From NCBI GenBank assembly GCA_905221605.1, contig CAJNDS010002525.1, positions 145,001 to 209,000 of the forward strand: DNA of 64,000 nucleotides. The letters run 5' to 3'. The notes below the pieces were generated by a model. That model worked only from the letters and a program-made list of their open reading frames with translations, was not told the origin of the DNA and made no database searches. Positions 1 through 11,600 of the stretch are shown here, piece by piece (the first letter of the stretch is position 1; each line of letters starts with the position of its first letter). This stretch comes from Symbiodinium natans. Its lineage: Eukaryota > Sar > Dinophyceae > Suessiales > Symbiodiniaceae. The position numbers were made by a program, and so were the translations under genes.

Positions 1-560
1 TTTAGGGTTTTAGGGTTTAGGGTTTAGGGCCTAGGCTTCTTGAAGGTTCGGGCTTCAGGGGGGTTGAGGGTTTGCAGGGTCCAAGGTGTATGGCGCTTTG
101 GACTTCTTGCGCTTGGGGCTTTTGAGGCTGTTTGTCCAAAACCTGAACCCTAAACCCTAAACCCGAAACCCTAAACCCTGAACCCTAACCCTAAACCCTA
201 AACTCTATACCCTAAACCCTAAACCTTTTACGTCTGCGGTTTTGCGCCAAGAGCAGCACCTCCAACCAGTGGTCCAGTTGGAGCTTGCTCCAGATCAGCC
301 TCGCGGAGTAGGGCTTTTTTTTGGGTTGAATTCCCTCCTTTCACAGGGTTTAGGGTTTAGGGCTAGAGCTTTAAGGGTTTAAGGGTTTAGGGTTTAGTGT
401 TCAGTATCTTACAGTAGAACTATAATGTCCGGGGGGGTAGGGGGGGGAGGAGTAATCTTAGGGGGAGGGGACTAGGGTTTAGGGTTTAGGGTTTAGGGTT
501 TGGGGTTTAGGGTTTAGGGTTTAGGGTTTAGGGTTTAGGGTTTAGGGTTTGGGGACTTCG
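1..560 (+). repeat. TTTAGGG-type arrays and C-strand arrays at the left edge
   Basis: G-strand units at 1-30, 345-400 and 473-553; C-strand units at 140-225. They are interstitial: the same arrays recur throughout the window in both orientations, so this is not evidence of a telomere. Confidence 0.9.
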
Positions 561-1500
561 CTTCCCTTAACTAGCCCAGACAAAGCAATACCAACTGCTG
601 GTGAGTTCCGTCGTCAAGTCTGCTTGTATTCCCACCCCCAAAACCCTACATAAACCCTAAACCCTAAACCCTAAACCCTAAACCCGAAACCCTAAACCCC
701 AAACTCTGAACCCTAGAGTTCTGAAATGGGAAGGAGGTGGCGCGACCAAAAAGTTAAAAGAGCCTGAGGCGCTCGGCTCCGTATCGTTCATCACCAGGCT
801 CCGGCTGGAGGTTTAACCCTAAACCCTAAACCCTAAACCCTAAACCCTAAGCCCTAGGCCCTAGGCCCTAAAACCTAAACCCTAAACCCTTTAGTGTTTA
901 AGGCTTCGGCAGACCTCAACCACCTCTAGAGGTTGAAGGATCAGTGAGCAATACTTTCTGCCGATCACTTTGCCAGATCCTAGAATTTCGGCTTTAGGGT
1001 GTCGGGTTCCAGGTTTGGGGTTACGGGATGAGGGTTTAGGCTTTAGTGTTTAGGGCTTAGTGTTTAGGGTTCCGGGCTTAGGGCATTGCTCAGCGATCTC
1101 GAAAACATGTTGCCCCACCTTTACGGGTTTTGGTTTTGGGGCATAGGGTTTAGGGTTTAGGATCTAGAGGTACCTGGGGCAGCCCTCAGCGAGGATCTCT
1201 GGTGCAGCCAGGAAGCATGACAATACCTTGGCAGCAAGAGGGGCTGCTGGTTCCTAGTAGGGTGCTGCTACACAAAAGCCACAACCCTAAACCCAACAAG
1301 CAAAACAGCCCTAAACCCTAAACCCTAAACCCTAAACCCTAAACCCTAAACCCTAAACCCTAAACCCTAAACCCTAAACCCTAAACCCTAAACCCTAACC
1401 CTAAACCCTAAACCCTAAGCTGGGAGATGTCATTGACAAGGCACCCCAAAAGGGAAGAATAAGGATGCCAGACACCGCGTACCTCTGCGTCGGGTCGTCT
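232..1500 (-). CDS. Cluster of exon-like islands, unknown gene
   Basis: Short minus-strand open segments sit between telomere-like tracts: 318-232 (ALLREADLEQAPTGPLVGGA), 808-721 (LVMNDTEPSASGSFNFLVAP), 991-903 (GKVIGRKYCSLILQPLEVVE), 1131-1083 (VKVGQHVFEIAEQC), 1254-1164 (AAKVLSCFLAAPEILAEGCP, then TAG) and 1500-1425 (QRYAVSGILILPFWGALSMT). They share high third-position GC, but the complementary frame is open in several, so strand and joins are tentative. No family recognised. Confidence 0.35.
1311..1425 (-). repeat. Telomeric array, C-strand
   Basis: Nearly pure CCCTAAA for about 115 bp, interrupted once by CCCTAA. It is followed after an exon-like island by a short G-strand array (1501-1540). 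Confidence 0.9.
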
Positions 1501-2109
1501 GGGGTTTAGGGTTTAGGGTTTAGGGTTTAGGGTTTCGGGTTAGGGTAGTGATCAGCGATGTGCGGTTGTCTGATACGATTCAGCCCGTTCCCCAGCGCCA
1601 CGTCTGAGCAACAATAAGCCTGGTTTGTGGCTTGTTTCAGAAGTTAGTTGGTGATTATGGTGGAGTACCTGCCTAAGCTCTGTTTGCCCTAAACCCTAAA
1701 CCCTACACCTTAAACCCTAATCCTTGAATCCTGAACCCTGAACCCTGAGGCGTCCACACCCAGCATGTCACCAACCACGGATGCTCGTTCTCTTCACACT
1801 CCACGCAGCCTGTGAGGCAGAGACTTGCTGACAACTCGAAGCACCAAAGGAACCCGAGAGACTCCGATGTCCCATACTTAGGGTAGCACCCTTAAAAGAT
1901 CTTAGGATCCTTGCAACTTAAGGAAGGCTCCCTAAGTAAGTACCTTTGGGGACCAAATGAACCCTACAATTGGGGTCATATACCCTATACTACTACAAGT
2001 CCTATTGAGTTGTCTGAAACATAAACCCTAAAACCGAAAAACCCTAAAATCCTAAACCTTAAACCCGTAACTACTAAACTTCCTGAAGGTAGGGATGTCG
2101 GAGTCTCTG

Positions 2110-2692
2110 GGTAAAGTGCAGAGCAGAAGCCCGACACTGGCACGAACTGGTCGGAGTACTGCAGTGTCGCCAAGGCGAAGGTCAGGAGCAGCGTGTGGAC
2201 CAGCAGGAGGGTGTCCTGGGTGTAGGGTTTAGGGGGGTTTCGGATTTAGAATTTAGGGTTTAGGCTTTAGGGCACTGGGCTGAGTCGACGGTTGGTCCCT
2301 GCAGCCGCATGCATGTAGAGTAGGATCTGCAGTGGCCCTGCTGTGCAGCGTGCATGCCACCTGTTGGCATCCCATTTGTAGTTGTACGATAATAACCCCC
2401 AAAACCCTATTCGAATTATTGAGGCCCCTATATTACATAGTAGAAGGTAGGGTTTCTAGAATAGGAATTACGATCATGGTTTGGGTCAGTGTCCCCTCCC
2501 ATATTCGTACTTCGGACCTTTTGGGCATTTCCCTAAACCATACGCCCTAAACCCTAAACCCTAAACCAGAAACTCCCAAGGATCGATTCTGCTCGCGTAC
2601 GTCTGGTGATGATCACGGACGTCCTCCTTGACCGCATTGAGAAGATCGATCCTGCGAGTGCAGCCAGAATCCCAAAAGGTCCAAGCTTTAGG
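2110..2692 (-). CDS. Exon-like islands: charged segment and membrane segment
   Basis: 2692-2578 reads CTRRIDLLNAVKEDVRDHHQ followed by TYASRIDPWE. 2222-2110 reads DTLLLVHTLLLTFALATLQY, a probable membrane helix, followed by SDQFVPVSGFCSALYP. A family-I element (2432-2530) lies between them. Product unknown. Confidence 0.4.
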
Positions 2693-2812
2693 GTTTAGGG
2701 TTTAGGGTTTAAGGTTTAGGGTTTAGGGTACCTATACGGGCGAAAACTTCATGGTAATCCCTATATTCTAGAAGCCTTGCTTTCTACTATGTAGGTACTT
2801 GGGACCCTTTGG
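2432..2812. mobile_element. Family-I elements (one inverse, one partial)
   Basis: 2432-2530 (CATAGTAGAAGGTAGGGTTT ... TCGTACTTCGGACCTTTTGG) and the half 2724-2812 (CTTTCTACTATGTAGGTACT). Full copies at 17290-17408 and 18283-18403 (GGGTCCT-AGTA ... TACTTAGGACCCTTTTGGG). Confidence 0.65.
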
Positions 2813-2815
2813 GAA

Positions 2816-3400
2816 TGAGAGCATCTGAAATGTTCGGCCCTATGTACAAGCCAAGTATGGCGCGGTTTGCGTGGCTTTTGTTCGGAGTGTAAGCAGGAAA
2901 AAAAGAGATGTCAGGCTTTCTCGGAGTGCAAACTGTCTAAAGCCTCTAAGGCCCCCCAAGTAGGATTGGACATACGAAAAGATCGAGATTTGCAGACACT
3001 CACCGGGAAGAGCGGGGCGTCTTAAATCCCGCAACCGCCGATTTTTCCATTACGAACAATATAACAAAATACAGTACAGCTACAGTAAAAGACATTGTTT
3101 TAAAAAACAAAACAATATATGAATGCATTCATATGATAATGTTCCAATACAACTGTAATAACCTACTCATATGCTCATATAGTATTATAGCAATATAACA
3201 ATGAAAGAATAAATGAACATACAATAATAAAATACTCCCATAATACAATAACATATTCAACAAAAACAGAATATTCATAAACACTACTATAACATAAACA
3301 AATAATGGAGTAACATTTATAGTACCAGAAATATAGCAAAATCTAGGGTGTTCCCCCACCCCACCCCCCCCCCCCACCCACCCCACCCCTGTCCTCAGTG
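2816..3400. other. AT-rich segment without recognisable gene
   Basis: 3030-3340 is unusually AT-rich for this window, with many ATATAACA/ATTCATA words, and ends in a C-run (3362-3378). Open frames here look compositional. A half copy of family I (2724-2812) lies just before it. Confidence 0.5.
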
Positions 3401-3694
3401 CTCGGGAGTCGAGGCAGTAGGCCCTGCCTCGGTGTCCCCACTTTCAAATACGGACTTCAAGACTGCAAGTCAGGGTCTAGGGTGTGGGGATTAGGGTTTA
3501 GGGTTTAGGGTTGAGGGTTTAGGGTTCAGGGTGTAGGGTGTAGGGTTTGGGGTGTGGGGGTTTATAGGGTTTAAGGAAGGATTCGATGGGGCCGCCCATT
3601 CCTGTAAATATCCGGAAAGACCCGCAACCTGTGACACTGCACCCTAAACCCCCCAACCTGCCACCGCTGAATCTACATCAACCCCTCCAGCACT

Positions 3695-3840
3695 CCAGCC
3701 ATTTTAGCCCTCCATAGGCATGGGAGGGTTGGGTTGGGAAGGTTGTGGGAGGGTTGTGGGAGGGTTGTGGGAGGGTTGTGGAAGGGTTGTGGGTGGGTTG
3801 GGAGGGTGGCCGCTCAGCTGAGGGCTGGAGGCTAAAATGG
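3695..3840 (+). repeat. Hairpin with 11-bp tandem repeat in the loop
   Basis: CCAGCCATTTTAGCCCTCC (3695-3713) pairs with GGAGGCTAAAATGG (3826-3839). Between them GGGAGGGTTGTG-type units are repeated about six times (3722-3800). Confidence 0.6.
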
Positions 3841-4094
3841 AACATACGGATTTTAAACAGGCCCTCGGCCCTTGTAAGCTTGTCTAAAGATCGTCACCGT
3901 CCGCCCTCGGAGCCCCGGCAAAAACGCACAACTTGAGCCAGGGACGTGCCCACTGCATCTGCTCTCGCTGGAAGGCCTGCCCCTGGCCAATTTCCACAAA
4001 TTGGCCCAAGTTTGCCTTGGTCACAGCACATGAGCCACATTCAAACCATGCAGATTTTCAACCGGCAGACCACTTGGCAATTGACTGTGACATG

Positions 4095-4203
4095 GAGGGT
4101 GTACGAAAACAAGGGACCCTAAATTTAGACAAGTACATAGTAGGAACCGTAGGATTCCCTTATAACCAGGACCCCAATAAGATGCCCTAATCTCGGAAAC
4201 CCC
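4095..4203. mobile_element. Family-E inverted-repeat element
   Basis: GAGGGTGTACGAAAACAAGG ... CCTAATCTCGGAAACCCCC. Flanked by ACATG on the left and right. Confidence 0.75.
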
Positions 4204-4308
4204 CACATGATCAAAACGGAACCCAAAATCCCAATATAGGGGCCTTAATAATTGGAATAGGGTTTGGGGCGGACTCTTATCGCATCTTGATACTATAAGA
4301 ACCCCCAC

Positions 4309-4608
4309 ATGGATGTGAGCCAAAGGAACGAGATGGCCGATGCCATTGAGAAGCGTTGCTCCCGCGACAAGCGACATGGCCTCTACTCCTCAGGGGCGAG
4401 TGTACCGTCAGGAAGCCGAAACAGATGTCTCTATCACCCTACTCGAACCCTAAACCCCAAACCCTAAACCCTAAACCCCAAACCCTAAACTCTAAACCCC
4501 AAACCCTAAACCCTAAACAAACCCTAAACTCCCAAACCCAAAAAAGGCACCCAAGGCCTTGTCCAGAACATGGTCCAAGATTGTCAGACACTTGAAGAAG
4601 TTTGTCTA
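4309..4608 (-). CDS. Exon-like islands, unknown product
   Basis: 4608-4548 reads LDKLLQVSDNLGPCSGQGLG. 4377-4309 starts MSLVAGATLLNGIGHLVPLA and stops at CAT|GTGGGGG, a possible donor next to a family-E element (4095-4203). ACATG is duplicated at 4090-4094 and 4307-4311 around that element. The plus strand is also open here (DVSQRNEMADAIEKRCSRDK), so the strand is uncertain. Confidence 0.35.
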
Positions 4609-4917
4609 GGGTTTAGGGTTTAGGGTTTAGGGTTTAGTGTTTAGGGTTTAGGGTTTAGCGTTTAGGGACGGACTCGATGGATCCTAGGTTTAGGGTTCAG
4701 GGTTTTACTGGGTTAAGGAGGCCTTGAGATGCCATTAAACGAAGTTTATCTAGACCATGCTGCAGTAGTGGATTTGTTGCGATTTCATAAAGGGACTGTT
4801 CCCTCAGCCCGAACCTAATGAAGGGAGGCTTCGGTCACCCTACGTAGGCTGAGGAAACCTACCAACGGTGACTCCTGAACCCTCGACGTTGTACATGTTT
4901 CGGGTTGAGGGATTAAG

Positions 4918-4994
4918 CTTGGGATGCTCCCCCTTTATACTAACAATCAAGGATCCCTATTAAGGACTGTTAGTATAAGGGGGAACATCCCAAG
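4918..4994. mobile_element. Family-A inverted-repeat element
   Basis: Ends CTTGGGATG-TCCCCC / GGGGGAACATCCCAAG, with an internal TATACTAACA ... GGACTGTTAGTATA pairing. A short, well-preserved copy. Confidence 0.85.
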
Positions 4995-5187
4995 TCTAAG
5001 GTTTACATGCCCAGCTCCTTGTCAAGAGTAAGCTCCTCGAAGAGGGACCTCTCACTCTCGAGCGGCACTTGGCAGGGAAAAGGGATGTCGAGGGCGGGTT
5101 TTTCGAGGTGGGGGGGAGGGGTTATTAAGGGTTTGTCTGAGAGGATTTAGGAGTTAGGGGGTTCAGGGTTTCCAGGGTTTAGGGTTT

Positions 5188-5752
5188 AACTGAGCTAAGG
5201 GTTTCTTCTAGGGAGTGTAGTGTTGGCACAATCACCTTGCATGCGCAAATCCTGACAACTGGTTCTTGTTCAGGAACACAAATCAACTTACCAAAAGCAA
5301 TAGGGATATGGATATCTCGCCAAGAATGCAGTATACATATTGCGGTAACTTGACTTCAGTTCCCTAATTAAGCTCTAAACCCCAAACCTGAGCCCTAAGA
5401 ACGCTAGTATCTGAGGACCCTAAGCCCGAAACCCCAAGACCCTGAGACCCTAAGACCCTAAATCCTAAAACCTCAAAACCCTAAACGCTAAACCCTAGAG
5501 CATGGAACCCTAAGACCCGAAGACACTAAGACCCTACACACCAGTCTGGGCCTTCGGGGAAGATGTTACGAGGAGACAAGCTTAGGATTTGGGGCTTGGG
5601 GTTTAGTGAGGCTGAACCTACTTACAGTAGGGAATGTGTGAATTAAACCTTACATCCTCCAGAAAAAACTATGTACACCACACCCTTTAAGGGACTATGT
5701 AAGGGACATGCGAAGTGGAGCAGCCCTGTCTTCCTCAAGCAGTTGTGGGCTT
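5188..5752 (-). CDS. Exon-like islands, unknown product
   Basis: 5752-5695 reads SPQLLEEDRAAPLRMSLT and ends in TAG. 5352-5188 is open for about 55 codons (HIPIAFGKLICVPEQEPVVR, then ICACKVIVPTLHSLEE). 5400-5540 between them is degenerate CCCTAAA-type sequence. Confidence 0.35.
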
Positions 5753-5807
5753 ATGATTTACGGTTATTAGGGTTTAGGGCTTCTTTAGGAATGTGCCTTG
5801 CACTGCG

Positions 5808-5913
5808 TAAGGGTCCATGTACCTATACAGTATGTACTTGGGGCTTAAAGGGGTTCCCATATAGTAGCTGTAGGGACCAAGTATATACTATAAAGATACA
5901 TGGACCCTTAGGG
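5808..5913. mobile_element. Family-B inverted-repeat element
   Basis: TAAGGGTCCATGTACCTATA ... GATACATGGACCCTTAGGG, with GTACTTGGGGC / GGGACCAAGTAT as an inner pair. Confidence 0.85.
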
Positions 5914-6155
5914 ACTTTTATTGGGCTCCAATATGGAGGAAGAAACGCTTGAAGGTTCAGAGGAAGTAGGGTTATAAGAAAAGCCGGATAAGGAACGAAC
6001 CAATAAACCATGCACAGCCGCCCTACTTCTGCTTGCTTCCCAACAGCCGCAGAACTAAAAAATGAACTTCGCAAAAGTCGGAAACATCTTCTCTTGGCAA
6101 AGGAAGTAGAACCCCCAAAATGCCCATGAACCTCCAGCAAACCCGAGCCTCCTGT

Positions 6156-6342
6156 AGGGTTTAGGGTTTAGGGTTTAGGGTTTAGGGTTTAGGGTTTAGG
6201 GTTTAGGGTTTAGGGTTTAGGGTTTAGGGTTTAGGGTTTAGGGTTTAGGGTTTGGGGTTTGGGGTTTGGGGTTTGGGGTTTAGGGTTTAGTGTTTAGGGT
6301 TTAGGGTTTGGGGCTTAGGGTTTAGGGCTTAGGGTTTAGGGC
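6156..6342 (+). repeat. Telomeric array, G-strand
   Basis: About 187 bp of TTTAGGG passing into TTTGGGG and CTTAGGG variants at the right end, so purity declines towards one side. Confidence 0.9.
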
Positions 6343-6343
6343 G

Positions 6344-6943
6344 TCCATGTATGGGAGTCTCTGGACCCGGTGCCTCCGAACTTTGCGGAGCTTGCAGAGA
6401 ATTCCATGGAATTTGCGGCGTGCGGCGCGCTAGGGACGAGGGTGGAGGGCTTATGGGGTGTAGGGCTTAGGGCTTAGGGTTTAGGGTTTAAAGTTTAGGG
6501 TTTAGGGCTTAGGGCTTAGGGTTTAAAGTTTAATTAGGGTTTAGGGTGTATGTAGGGTATACGGAGGGTATAAGGGTTGGGATGTGCCTGTTAAGAGCCT
6601 GTGGCGCTTGGAGTTTGTGGACTGCTCAACTTTTATGAGTCCTCTGAGTAATTACCTTAATTACAGGATGAGCTCTCGCAACCCATGGTCTAGGCTTGAA
6701 CTGCTTGGTCCTTCTTGCTGCGGGTGGTTCGTGCCATTCAGCCAACCAGGCAATCTAGATCTCCTCCGCCTCTGCCACGATCTTCCCACTATCTGAAACC
6801 TCGTGATTCAACTGACGGCAACCCGAACTGACGATGGCCAGCATGTTCACTTCAGAAAGAAGCACGCATAACGCACTTCAAAACCGCATTCATCAACTAG
6901 AAGTGAAGTATGGTGAAGGCCAGCGGACTCTACCCCGAGCCCT
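6344..6943 (-). CDS. Terminal exon and upstream island, unknown product
   Basis: 6943-6755 is open for about 62 codons and ends TAG: SLLVDECGFEVRYACFLSEV, then NMLAIVSSGCRQLNHEVSDS and KIVAEAEEI. 6450-6344 reads HAANSMEFSASSAKFGGTGS, but the opposite frame (VHVWESLDPVPPNFAELAEN) is equally open. Telomeric arrays flank both. Confidence 0.4.
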
Positions 6944-7349
6944 AAACCCTAAAACCCTAAACCCTAAACCCTAAACCCTAAAGCCTAAACCCTAAACCCT
7001 AAACCCGAAAGAACCCCCCAGTTTCCATCGTTAACCCACGTCGCGACTTCGAAATTGCCCTACACCCTATGCGGGAAACAGTCCTGGGCCCCCTCCCCTC
7101 CCTTACCAGTGTCCGAAAAATTTAAACACAAGTAAGACTGGGACAGTTTCGAGTCCGATATGAATACAACTTCCTAGCCCGAAACCTTATACCGGCCACA
7201 CATGGCGTTGCCTCTTTGCGCACGTGTCAAGACGAGCGTTGTACCATGCAGAGGGAACAAGAGCCCACCACGCGACAGCCGCAGTAGAAGCTGCCGACCT
7301 GGAACAACAGAAACCATAAAACCCCGGCCGCAAAACAATCTGCAAACTA

Positions 7350-7519
7350 TCAACACCAGCCTTTTCCTGCTCCGCAAGCAGACTTGTCGCAAGTCACCAG
7401 CCACTCTCTCAGACTGTCTCCGCCTGGGCATGCTGGAGAGGGGTCTCGGGTTTAGGGATTCTTTGGGGTAGCTTGCGGTCTTCAGGGACGTAGTGCTTCC
7501 GGGGCCCAGGGACGAGCAA
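7350..7519 (-). CDS. Exon pair, copy 1 of a duplicated unknown gene
   Basis: Two minus-strand exon-like segments: 7519-7466 (LLVPGPRKHYVPEDRKLP) and 7436-7350 (PACPGGDSLREWLVTCDKSA, then a stop). Both are conserved in sequence, order and frame at 12.15-12.43 kb, which supports real coding on this strand. The spacer holds a telomere-like GGGTTTAGGG. Product unknown. A terminal exon of the same gene might be 6943-6755. Confidence 0.5.
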
Positions 7520-7588
7520 CCCTAAGCCACCTGCTGAATATCCAGACACCCTCAATCGATGAACACTCCGCAACCCGAAGCCCGAAAC

Positions 7589-7676
7589 CCTCCCTCCAGG
7601 ACGGGCTATTCGGCCTTATAATCCCCATAATCAACTCTATAAAGGGCCTCTTTAAGGGGTAATAGCCCGTCCTGGC
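7589..7676. repeat. Stand-alone hairpin
   Basis: CCAGGACGGGCTATTCGGCC ... GGGGTAATAGCCCGTCCTGG with a TATAATCCCCATAAT loop side. No second copy seen. Confidence 0.65.
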
Positions 7677-7800
7677 TTATGAGTTCGGAATATGACCTAC
7701 GGGGCCTAGTGGAGCCTCTGGGAACACCTGCCACCCCAAAAGGCTTGGGGTTTCGGGGGGGGGAAGAGGGCCTGGATGGTCCATCCCTACACCATTTGGG

Positions 7801-7906
7801 GTTGGGATGCCTCCCCCTTATACTAACAGTCCTACTTAGTAGGGATGCAAATCGCGGGTACAAAAATCCCTTTTAAGGACTGTTCGTACGTGGGGAACAT
7901 CCCAAC
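7801..7906. mobile_element. Family-A inverted-repeat element
   Basis: GTTGGGATGCCTCCCCC ... TGGGGAACATCCCAAC with ACTAACAGTCC / GGACTGTTCGTA inside. Lies within the duplicated-gene region. Confidence 0.85.
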
Positions 7907-8123
7907 CATGAGTTTAGAAGGTGTAGGGTTCTGGAATCCTGAAGGGTTCGAGGTGTTTAGGGGTATCAGCCCTTAATCCGACAACCTTGAACCCCAACAC
8001 CCTAAACCTAAACCCTAACACCCCAAGACTTCAACCCTGAACCCCACAACCCCAGAACCCCAGAACCCTCAACCCGAAACGCCTCTCTGAAGAAGCTTCG
8101 GCCAGCCCAGGCTAAGAGGGCGG

Positions 8124-8183
8124 GAGGGGGGGGGGGGGGGGGGGGGGCGAGCTTTGGTGATCGTCGTCGTCGTCGTCGTCGTC

Positions 8184-8265
<82 letters not shown>

Positions 8266-8352
8266 CAGTAGTAGTAGCAGTAGTAGCAGTAGCAGTAGCA
8301 GTAGTAGCAGCAGAAGCGGCGGCAGCAGCAGTGGCAGTAGCAACGGCACGTA
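8124..8352 (+). repeat. G-run followed by GTC/GTA/GCA trinucleotide tract
   Basis: A 22-base G-run (8126-8147) is followed by about 190 bp of GTC, GTA, then GCA-type triplets. Long open frames in all phases (poly-Val, poly-Leu, poly-Arg) are compositional. Confidence 0.95.
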
Positions 8353-8672
8353 GCCTCAGTTTTGGCGGCCGCTCATCTGTGGCTCAAAAGGCACCCTTCA
8401 CGCTTCACCTGGCAACCTCGCTCTGCAACCGCATGCATTACCGCTACGAACACTGCTTGCTACTACTCATAATTCCTCCAGGGTTTGGGGTTCAGGCTTT
8501 AAGGTTTTAGGGTTTAGGGTTTGGGGGATAATACTGCTACGTATCATAGTAAGAATCATTTGCGGAAGGGTGCAGTTCCAAGGTCAGCCAGATTGATCAA
8601 AATCAAAGGCCCCAGCTCGAGAAGGCTCAGAGAGGTACGCAGGGAAGCTAAGCTCTGTCTCGCTTGCCTCAC

Positions 8673-11600
8673 TCACTGCTCGCTCTCGATCACGCCCGCG
8701 GCACCCATACCGCTCCCGATGCACATGGACACGACCCCGATCTTCTTGCCTTGCCTCTTCAATTCTGGCAACAAGGAGGCAATCTGCCGCGAGCCTGTGC
8801 AACCGAGCGGGTGGCCAAGGGCAATGGCACCGCCCTTGGGGTTCACCTTCTCCATTGGGATTTTCAGGTGGTCGATGCTCATGAAGGCCTGCGAAGCAAA
8901 CGCCTCGTTGATCTCAAAGATGTCCACGTCGCTAACACTCAAACCAGCCTGCTTGAGGGCAGGAGGGATGGCGTACGCCGGCCCGATGCCCATCACATGC
9001 GGGTCGACGCCAACGGCCGCAAACGACCGGAAACGCGCCAAGATCGGCAGCCCAAGCTCCTTTGCTTTCGACCTTCGTGCCAGCAACACCAAGGCCGCAC
9101 CGTCCGACAACTGGGAGGCGTTCCCGGCCGTTGTGCTGCCACCTTCCTTGAACGCAGGCTTCATCTTCGCCAAGGCCTCGACGGTCGTGCCGGGCCTAGG
9201 GCCCTCGTCCTCTTTTTCAGGGACTGAATACCCTCGCCGACCTCCCCCCCCCCCCCAAAAAAAAAAAGTTCACCTTTCACAGAGAAGTGGGATTGTACAT
9301 AACCCAAAGAAGGTCCCAAGGCTACCCACCCAGCCATTAACCCTACATCGCAGCAGACCCTGGTAGCAAAGTATATACTTTGGGGTATAAGTAGCTACAA
9401 TAGGAACCCAAAACCAAAAAACGTATTCAAGTATAGCACTCCAAAATCCCAGCCCCAACTAAGGTCCTTTGAGATGACCACCTCAACCCTAAACCCTAAA
9501 CCCGAAACCCTATATAACCCGAAGCCCTTTTAACCTTAAACCCTAAACCCTAAAGTCCTTTGAGATGACCACCTCAACCCTAAACCCCAACCCTAAACCC
9601 TAAACCCTATATAACCCTAAGCCCTTTAAACCTTAAACCCTAAACCCTAAAGTCCTTTGAGATGACCACCTCCTTCTTGTTCCCTTCCTTGTCCGTCTGT
9701 GTCGTCTTGATCGGAATGATCTCGCTGTCGAACAGGCCTTCCTTCTGTGCCTTCAGTGCCTTCGCATGCGACGCCTCCGCAAAGGGGTGAGGTATAAAAA
9801 ATGATGATGTACGTATATATATATATATTAGGGGTGTATATATATATATATGTATGCATGTATACTTGGGGGGGATTTTATGGTACTTAGTAATCCCAGT
9901 TATACCTGTCCTTATCAGCCGGTTATAACCCTATTAGGGTTCTTAAGGGGCTTATAAGTAGTTTATAGCTACACTGATAATTGGGTTACCAAGTACCCTG
10001 AACCTCGAAGCATGCTGCACCGCAGGACCCCAAGATCACGAAGATTCGGGGACGAGGGGACCGGAGGGGGCTGGGACGGCCAGGAGGCCTGTTGAATTGT
10101 TGAATTATGCGTAGCAATATGTTCTTGATGACGCTCTTTGATGCTTGGTCAAACTTGTTTGGTGCCAATGCCTCCGCAAACTTGTCCTGGGTCTCCCTGG
10201 AGATGTTGTACTTCTCCGCCACGTTCTCGGACGTGATGCCCATGCTCAAGATGCACGCCTTTGCCATCACATTCTTCATGACGTTCGGCGACAGCTTCTT
10301 CTGGTCGTAGGCACAAGCCATCGGGTAGGTGGACATCGACTCCACACCCCCTGCAAGGCCAACGTCGATGGTGCCTGCCTTGATCGACTGTGCAACAGTG
10401 GCAACCGCCTGCAATCCGCTGCTGCACTGTCGGTTGATGGTGTACATGGGCACCTCGGTCATCTAAGGGCTCCATGTACCTAAATAGGGAAGACTTGGGC
10501 CTTTAAGTACTTCCTCTATAGGGACTTTGGGTCCCAAGCAAACCCTAAACCCTAAACCCTAAACCCTAAACCTTATAAACCCTAAACCCTAAACCCTAAT
10601 GGGCACCTCGTAGGGAAGGCCTGCAAGGAACATCGACATCCTCGTGCCGAAGCCACCGGCGCCTGGCTGCAGCGCGTTCCCAATCACGCAGTCGCCGATC
10701 TCCTTCGGGTCGATCTTCGTCCTCCCGATCACCGCCCCTAAGAAAACCCCTCGGCAAAAACCATTCCTACATACGATCCTCTGACCCCAAACTCCCTAAA
10801 CCCTATAGCACCCTAAACTCCCCCCTCCAACCCCCCCCCCCCCCCCACAAAAAAGAGAGAAAAACAAGCTCGTCCTCTCGATCACCACCTTGAAGACCTC
10901 GGCCAACAAGTCTTCCGGCGGCATCTCCTTGAAGCCTTTCCCGGCCTTCCCCACCGCGCTGCGCAGGGCGCAGCCTCGGAGGGCACCCTTAAAGACCCTC
11001 GGAGAAAAAAAGAAACAAAAACTATAATCCCTTCCCCCTTTTATTAAACGCACCCCTAAGAATAAAAACACTTTCCGGAGAATCCTGCCCAAACCGACCC
11101 CGCCGTTTAAACCCTATTCCGAATTGGGGGGGGGGGGGATTTAGGGCTCCCAAACCCTCAAGCCAACCAACATCCTGAAGGCTTAAGTCGTTTCTTAAAC
11201 CATGCATGCTCCTGCCTGGAAATCGCACCCCCCCCCCCCCCAAGAAAAAAACAAAAAAACAAAAAACACATTAGTAGCTGGGGATAGGTGGGGATCAGTA
11301 GGGAAAGTACATGTATTTACGGGGGTTCTGCTACGTATGCTTTTTGAGAGCTCTGCTATGTTGGGATGGTATGAGGCGGAATCTATCTTAAACCCTCCAA
11401 AGCCTGAAGCCTAGACCCTAAACCCTTTGGCCCCAAAACATGACATTTGGACAAAAACCTCCGCCTAATATTAAAAACGCGTTTCGAGTTTCCATTGGGT
11501 TGGGGGGGGGACCCTCCGTTTACTATTAGGATATGAGGGAGAAGGGAGTACACACAAGAACCCATAGTAAGGGGAGAAAACAGATCACATGTATCCCAGA

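Noticed and set aside
1-40. Chromosome end, because the window opens with TTTAGGG
   Set aside because: Equivalent arrays in both orientations occur along the entire 64 kb and within introns, and no long terminal array is present.
8008-8510. Proteins rich in Val, Leu or Arg
   Set aside because: They are frames through a GTC/GTA/GCA trinucleotide tract and a G-run.
8521-9366. 281-codon plus-strand ORF
   Set aside because: Antisense shadow of the final thiolase exon, which has full family conservation on the minus strand.
9647-9859. Separate ORF on the minus strand over thiolase exon 5
   Set aside because: It is an out-of-frame shadow of the thiolase exon plus a TA microsatellite.
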